From: JBCCJA01 sp039045975
GTDB lineage: Bacteria > Planctomycetota > Planctomycetia > Planctomycetales > Planctomycetaceae
NCBI GenBank assembly: GCA_039045975.1
Contig: JBCCJA010000003.1
Location: forward strand, 1 to 64,000
Reading direction: 5' to 3'
DNA length: 64,000 nt
A model generated the notes under the pieces. It saw nothing but the letters and a program-made list of their open reading frames with translations, made no database searches and was not told where the DNA came from. Positions 60,230 to 64,000 of the stretch are shown here, piece by piece (positions within the stretch are counted from its first letter, which is position 1; every line of letters starts with the position of its first letter). Made by a program: the position numbers and the translations under genes.

Positions 60230-61036
60230 TCAGAACCGTCGGAGGTTGGTGACGAGCTGCAGCGACTGGTCGGCGGCCTGCACGACCTGCCCGTTCAATT
60301 CGAAATTCCGCTGCGTCTTAATCAGGTCGACGAGTTCGCGGACCGGCTCGACGTTGGAGTTTTCGAGGAAGTTTTGACGGATTTGGCCGAGTCCGTTGAG
60401 GCCGGGTTGGTCTTCGATCGCGACTCCCGACGCCCCCGATTCCTGAAAGAGGGTTTCGCCGATTCGAAGTAGTCCGGCCGGATTGATAAATCGCGCCAAT
60501 TGAATCCGCCCGACCTCTTGCGGCGTCTGGTCGCCAGCGACGAAGACGTTGACGACGCCGTCGCCGCTGATCGAAACCTCGGTCGCGTCTTCCGGGATCG
60601 TGATCTGCGGGTCGAGCGGCCGCCCGATGTCGGCACTCGACATGACGAGGCTGCCCTCGGCGTTCTTCGAGAAAGTGCCCGATCGGGTGTAAAAGAACTG
60701 CCCGGTCGCGAGGTCGTTGACCCGGAAAAATCCGTCGCCGGCGATCGCCAGGTCGAACTGATTGCCCGTCTCGACGAGGTTGCCCTGGCTGAAGTCGCCC
60801 TTCGTGCCGGCGACGCGGACGCCGAGACCGACCTCCACGCCGACGGGGCTGGCGATCCCGTTGGTGTCGAGCGCGCCTGGCGGTTTGACCTGTTCGTAAA
60901 ACAGGTCTTGGAAGTCGGACCGGGAGCGTTTGAAGCCGGTCGTGCCGGCGTTCGCGAGGTTGTTCGCGACGACGTCGAGATTGAACCCGTAGGCCTGCAT
61001 CCCGGTGCCGCCGGTGTGGAGGGCGCGGAGTGACAT
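60230..61036 (-). CDS. flgG: Distal rod protein FlgG
   Basis: 268 residues. FlgG features are GFNLDVVANNLANAGTTGFK (the rod/hook NxLANxxTxGF motif), FYEQVKPPGA, and the C-terminal helix SNVEPVRELVDLIKTQRNFE. It forms the distal rod. It is 13 bases upstream of flgA and follows flgF, from which an AT-rich inverted repeat separates it. Confidence 0.94.
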   Translation of the reverse strand: MSLRALHTGGTGMQAYGFNLDVVANNLANAGTTGFKRSRSDFQDLFYEQVKPPGALDTNGIASPVGVEVGLGVRVAGTKGDFSQGNLVETGNQFDLAIAGDGFFRVNDLATGQFFYTRSGTFSKNAEGSLVMSSADIGRPLDPQITIPEDATEVSISGDGVVNVFVAGDQTPQEVGRIQLARFINPAGLLRIGETLFQESGASGVAIEDQPGLNGLGQIRQNFLENSNVEPVRELVDLIKTQRNFELNGQVVQAADQSLQLVTNLRRF

Positions 61037-61042
61037 GGGGGA

Positions 61043-61130
61043 GAGCTATTAGCTGTCAGCTATTAGCTTTGAGCCTTTCTGACGGGGGCTTCGCGAGAGC
61101 TAATAGCGAACCGCTAATAGCCGAAAGCTG
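61043..61130. repeat. AT-rich inverted repeat between flgF and flgG
   Basis: AGCTATTAGCTGTCAGCTAT (from about 61044) contains two copies of the GCTATTAGCT-type word. The complementary words GCTAATAGC occur twice at about 61099-61122. The element occupies nearly all the 96 bases between flgG and flgF and is strikingly AT-rich for this genome. Confidence 0.75.
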
Positions 61131-61132
61131 TT

Positions 61133-61918
61133 TCATCTCGCCGCGGCGGCTGAGAGGAGCCGGCCGAGCGACTCTTCCTGATATTTGATCATGTTGACGT
61201 TGGCCTCGAAGCCGCGCTGGGCCTCGATCATCGCGAGCGTTTCCGTCACCGGCGTCACGCCGGAGGCTTCGAGGAAGCCTTGGCGGACCGAGACGCCCGG
61301 GCCGGCCGGCGTGGTTCCCGCCGGGGCGACGTAGCGGCCGTCGCCGAGGTGCCTCAGCCCGGCCGGGTCGTTCGGCGTGAGCAGCTTCAGCGTCGCGATC
61401 GCGGCGGTGGGGGCGTTCGGGAACGCGGCCGAGATCGTGCCGTCGGGCGCGACGGTGACGCCGCTCGCGTCTTCGGGGATCGTGATCGGGTTGCCGGCGA
61501 CGTCGCGGACCTCGAGCCCGGTCCCGGCTTGAAGGAGTCGGCCTTCCGGGTCGAGCGTGAAGTTGCCGGCACGCGTGAGGAATTCGGTTTTCTCCCCCGC
61601 CTCGGCGACGGCGAAGAAGCCGGGCCCCGCGACGGCGACGTCCAACTCGCCGCCGGTTTCGAGCAGCGGACCCTGCGACAGATCGGTGACGGTCGCGGCG
61701 ACGGTCACGCCGCCCGAGTGCTTATCGAGACCGAGCAGCTGCTGTTCGGGCGGGAACGGGTTGCCCCGCTCGGCGTCGAACGGCTCGTGCTGCTGGAACA
61801 GGGCGAGGGCCCGCTTGAAGCCGTCGGTCCCGGCGTTCGCGATGTTGTTCGCGACGACGTCGAGCTGAGTCGCCCGTGCGGCGGCGCCCTGGGCGGCGGT
61901 GTAGAGGCCGTGGAGCAT
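61133..61918 (-). CDS. flgF: Proximal rod protein FlgF (FlgG-like)
   Basis: 261 residues. It begins LHGLYTAAQGAAARATQLDV and has VVANNIANAGTDGFKRALAL, the same rod motif as FlgG. The C-terminus is GVTPVTETLAMIEAQRGFEA with NMIKYQEESLGRLL. It is shorter than FlgG in the middle domain and precedes it, so FlgF is the natural name; a second FlgG-like protein cannot be excluded. First gene of the flgF-G-A-H-I-J run. Confidence 0.88.
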   Translation of the reverse strand: MLHGLYTAAQGAAARATQLDVVANNIANAGTDGFKRALALFQQHEPFDAERGNPFPPEQQLLGLDKHSGGVTVAATVTDLSQGPLLETGGELDVAVAGPGFFAVAEAGEKTEFLTRAGNFTLDPEGRLLQAGTGLEVRDVAGNPITIPEDASGVTVAPDGTISAAFPNAPTAAIATLKLLTPNDPAGLRHLGDGRYVAPAGTTPAGPGVSVRQGFLEASGVTPVTETLAMIEAQRGFEANVNMIKYQEESLGRLLSAAAAR

Positions 61919-62018
61919 CGGGCCGGTCGGGTGAAGGGGATCTCGTCCCTTCGTTCATCGGACCGGCAGGGGCCGCGCGATCAGCAGAATCGGCGTAATC
62001 GGTAGGGTTTGACAGGTT

Positions 62019-62068
62019 GGGGGACTGAGGATTGTTGGCCGACGGGGGCTGAGGATTTTTTGGCCGAC
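62019..62068 (+). repeat. 25-base tandem duplication
   Basis: Two units, 62019-62043 and 62044-62068, run GGGGG..CTGAGGATT..TTGGCCGAC and differ at only a few positions. It lies in the 198-base gap between hisB and flgF, where I see no gene. Confidence 0.7.
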
Positions 62069-62116
62069 GCTATGACTCGGGCGCATCCCGGGGCTGACGC
62101 CGCCGGGCTCGCCTGT

Positions 62117-62704
62117 TCAGAGACTTCCCTTGGAGGACGGTACGCCCTGTTGCCGCGGGTCGATCGCGACCGCAGTGCGGAGGCTGCGTGCGGCCGCTTT
62201 GAACATCGCCTCGGCGATGTGGTGGCTGTTTTCGCCGTGGTGCAGGACGAAGTGCAGGTTGGCGGGCAGGTTCGTCGCGACCGCGTTCCAGAATTCGCGG
62301 ACGAGTTCGGTGTCGAACGTGCCGATCTTCTCGCTCGGGAAGGTGACGGCGTAACCCAAGGCGGGGCGACCGCTTAGGTCGACGGCGGCGGTGACGAGGG
62401 CCTCGTCCATCGGCAGGGAGAGGCTGCCGTAGCGGACGATGCCGGATTTGTCGCCGAGGGCGTCGCCGAAGGCTTTGCCGAGCGCGATGCCGACGTCCTC
62501 GGTCGTGTGGTGGTCGTCGACCTGCGTGTCGCCGGTTGCCTCGACGGTCAGGTCGAACAGCCCGTGCTTCGCGAACAACGTCAGCATGTGGTCGAGGAAC
62601 CCGACGCCGGTCGTGACGGTGCTTCGGCCCGAGCCGTCGAGGTCGATGTCGAGGGTGATTTTCGTCTCGGCGGTTTCGCGTCGGACGCCGGCGGTGCGGG
62701 ACAT
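62117..62704 (-). CDS. hisB: Imidazoleglycerol-phosphate dehydratase
   Basis: 195 residues. The duplicated metal-binding histidine motifs are VDDHHTTEDVGIALGKAFG and FVLHHGENSHHIAEAMFKA; other signatures are GVGFLDHMLTLFAKH and GSLSLPMDEALV. It is the monofunctional IGPD form without a phosphatase domain. It carries out the sixth step of histidine synthesis and lies 41 bases downstream of hisC on the same strand. Confidence 0.97.
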   Translation of the reverse strand: MSRTAGVRRETAETKITLDIDLDGSGRSTVTTGVGFLDHMLTLFAKHGLFDLTVEATGDTQVDDHHTTEDVGIALGKAFGDALGDKSGIVRYGSLSLPMDEALVTAAVDLSGRPALGYAVTFPSEKIGTFDTELVREFWNAVATNLPANLHFVLHHGENSHHIAEAMFKAAARSLRTAVAIDPRQQGVPSSKGSL

Positions 62705-62745
62705 TGGCGGACTCGTTGGTCAGGCGCGCTCCCTACCGGGACCGG

Positions 62746-63837
62746 CTAAACGGACGGGAGGATCTCGCGGAGGGCCTGCAAGAATAGGTCGATCTGGGGG
62801 TCGGTGCCGACCGAGACGCGGAGACCTTCGAGGCCGTTCGGCCCGAACGCGGTCGCATCGGGGAATTTCATGAAGCGGACGAGGATGCGGCGGGCTTTGA
62901 GGGCGGCGTAGATCTCGGCGTGCCGGCCCGACGGGTGGGTCGACCACACGAAGTTGGCGTCTGAGGGCGTGACGTCGAAGCCGAGTTCGCGGAGGCCGGC
63001 GGTGAGCCGGGCCCGCGTGGCGACGATTTTCGCCCGGTTGTCGTCGAACCACGCGCGGTCGCGGAGTGCGGCGGCGGCGGCGGCGATCGCCAGGGCGTCG
63101 CAGTTGTAGCTGTCTTTGACCTTGTTCATCGCCGCGACGGTCTCGGGCCGGGCGACCGCGAAGCCGAAGCGGAGGCCGGCGAGGCCGTAAGACTTCGACA
63201 GGCTCCGCGTGAGTACCGTCGACCGGGATCCGCCGTCGTCGGACAGCAACGCCCGCGGCCCGGGCCCGGTCGCGAAATCGGCATACGCCCCGTCGTGGAC
63301 GAGGACGCCGTCGTCGGGCCGGAGGCGGTCGAGCGTCTCGGCCGACCAGTACGTGCCCGACGGCGAGTTCGGGTTCGGGACGAGCAGCAGCCTCGCCCGG
63401 CGGGCTGCGGCGGCGGCCCGCGGCCCGAACGACCAGTCACGATCGAGCATAAGCCGCGTGACGTCCGCGCCCTGAATCGCCGCGAGGGTCTCGTACAGGA
63501 TGTAGCTCGGGTAGGGACACGCGACGGCCTGGCCGGCGTCGACGAACGTCCGCATCAGGATCGTCAGGTTGTCGTCGCTGCCGTTGCCGGGCAGGACCCA
63601 GTCGGGGCCGGGCAGGTCGAGGACCTCCGCGGCGGCTTCCCGGAACGGCGTGCCTAGCGGGTCGGGATAGACGTTCAGCCGGTCGCGGGCCGTGCGTTCG
63701 ATCGCCTCGACCGCCGCCGGCGAGGGCGGATACGGGTTCTCGTTCGTGTTCAGTTTCACCCAGCCGTCGGTCTGCGGCTGCTCGCCCGGGACGTACGGGG
63801 CGAGGGCGTCGACGGCGGGTCGGGTCGGCAGGCTCAA
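62746..63837 (-). CDS. hisC: Histidinol-phosphate aminotransferase
   Basis: 363 residues from TTG 63837. It is a fold-type I PLP aminotransferase: KLNTNENPYPPSPAAVEAIE, GNGSDDNLTILMRTF, LVPNPNSPSGTYWSAE (Asn and Pro for the cofactor ring), and the PLP lysine in TRSLSKSYGLAGLRFGFAVA. The end is LRVSVGTDPQIDLFLQALRE. It makes histidinol phosphate from imidazoleacetol phosphate. No other his genes follow in the window, and no Shine-Dalgarno is evident before the TTG. Confidence 0.94.
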   Translation of the reverse strand: MSLPTRPAVDALAPYVPGEQPQTDGWVKLNTNENPYPPSPAAVEAIERTARDRLNVYPDPLGTPFREAAAEVLDLPGPDWVLPGNGSDDNLTILMRTFVDAGQAVACPYPSYILYETLAAIQGADVTRLMLDRDWSFGPRAAAAARRARLLLVPNPNSPSGTYWSAETLDRLRPDDGVLVHDGAYADFATGPGPRALLSDDGGSRSTVLTRSLSKSYGLAGLRFGFAVARPETVAAMNKVKDSYNCDALAIAAAAAALRDRAWFDDNRAKIVATRARLTAGLRELGFDVTPSDANFVWSTHPSGRHAEIYAALKARRILVRFMKFPDATAFGPNGLEGLRVSVGTDPQIDLFLQALREILPSV

Positions 63838-63945
63838 CGGGCGGCGGCGGTGCGGGGTATGGGAAATCTCGTCAGAAGGATCATCGAAAGGCTTCCGCGG
63901 TTCGGCCAGTCCGGTAAGGAACCTCGCCCACGCCAGACCGACTGA

Positions 63946-63973
63946 TTGCGGGGCTTTTTCGGTCTCCTATACT
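63946..63973 (+). promoter_or_regulatory. Candidate sigma70 promoter toward the right edge
   Basis: TTGCGG (63946-63951) and TATACT (63968-63973) are 16 bases apart on the plus strand, in the gap after the hisC start. The gene it would serve lies beyond the window. The rest of 63838-64000 holds nothing I can name. Confidence 0.35.
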
Positions 63974-64000
63974 TCGTTGTCGGGCCGATCGTCGGCCCTC

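Noticed and set aside
61133..61918. flgF as a degenerate copy of flgG
   Set aside because: It is intact, has its own C-terminal helix and precedes flgG in the standard order, so it is a normal rod gene.
1..64000. Prophage, insertion sequence, CRISPR or integron
   Set aside because: No transposase, integrase, phage structural gene, cas gene or regular direct-repeat array was found on either strand.

Overview
The window is a high-GC chromosomal segment of a planctomycete (phylum Planctomycetota, most likely order Planctomycetales; genus not decidable by eye). This rests on the combination of a DUF1559 pseudopilin, DUF1571, DUF4340 and DUF6677-like proteins, a PEP-CTERM protein, hopanoid/squalene-type HpnC-HpnD, a flagellar gene set, frequent GTG/TTG starts with 4-base GTGA/ATGA overlaps, and very GC-rich coding sequence. 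I see no phage, insertion sequence or CRISPR array. The gene content is mostly housekeeping and envelope functions, with a few accessory items.

Layout. 1-9.6 kb: the end of an SLC13-type permease, a DUF6677-like membrane protein pair, a GT4 glycosyltransferase, and a gliding-type ABC module (ATPase, permease-GldG fusion, DUF4340) whose fusion gene is bracketed by a dispersed inverted repeat. 9.7-16.5 kb: thioredoxin-like protein, a strongly charged low-complexity protein, mtaB, tmk, scpB and a DUF1571 protein, with a second inverted-repeat family. 16.6-24.4 kb: panC, lgt, an ECF sigma factor with a membrane anti-sigma candidate, sppA, and a long disordered secreted protein ending in YHS-like domains. 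24.4-28.4 kb: hpnD/hpnC, a divergent toxin-antitoxin pair and der. 28.6-42.6 kb: a clan GH-A (GH86-like) secreted glycosidase, hypotheticals, Nudix, trpC, CPBP protease, tyrS, an alpha/beta hydrolase, an LpxL-type acyltransferase, a lipoprotein/AAA ATPase/TPR-lipoprotein operon and tsaC/sua5.

42.7-45.8 kb holds the most interesting locus: a well-formed cobalamin riboswitch on the minus strand leads a DUF4465-type PEP-CTERM surface protein gene, translationally coupled to a DUF1559 pseudopilin, beside a divergent DUF6580-like putative transporter. I read it as a candidate surface vitamin B12 capture system.

45.9-48.9 kb: tRNA-Leu(CAG), mgtE, and rplM-rpsI with a recognisable promoter and terminator. 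49-62 kb: flagellar rod/ring/hook-associated genes on the minus strand (flgF-G-A-H-I-J and flgN-K-L) split by an oppositely oriented GT87-GT2-acyltransferase cassette. 62.1-63.8 kb: hisC-hisB. Only one gene-free stretch exceeds 300 bases (44671-45184), and it contains the riboswitch.
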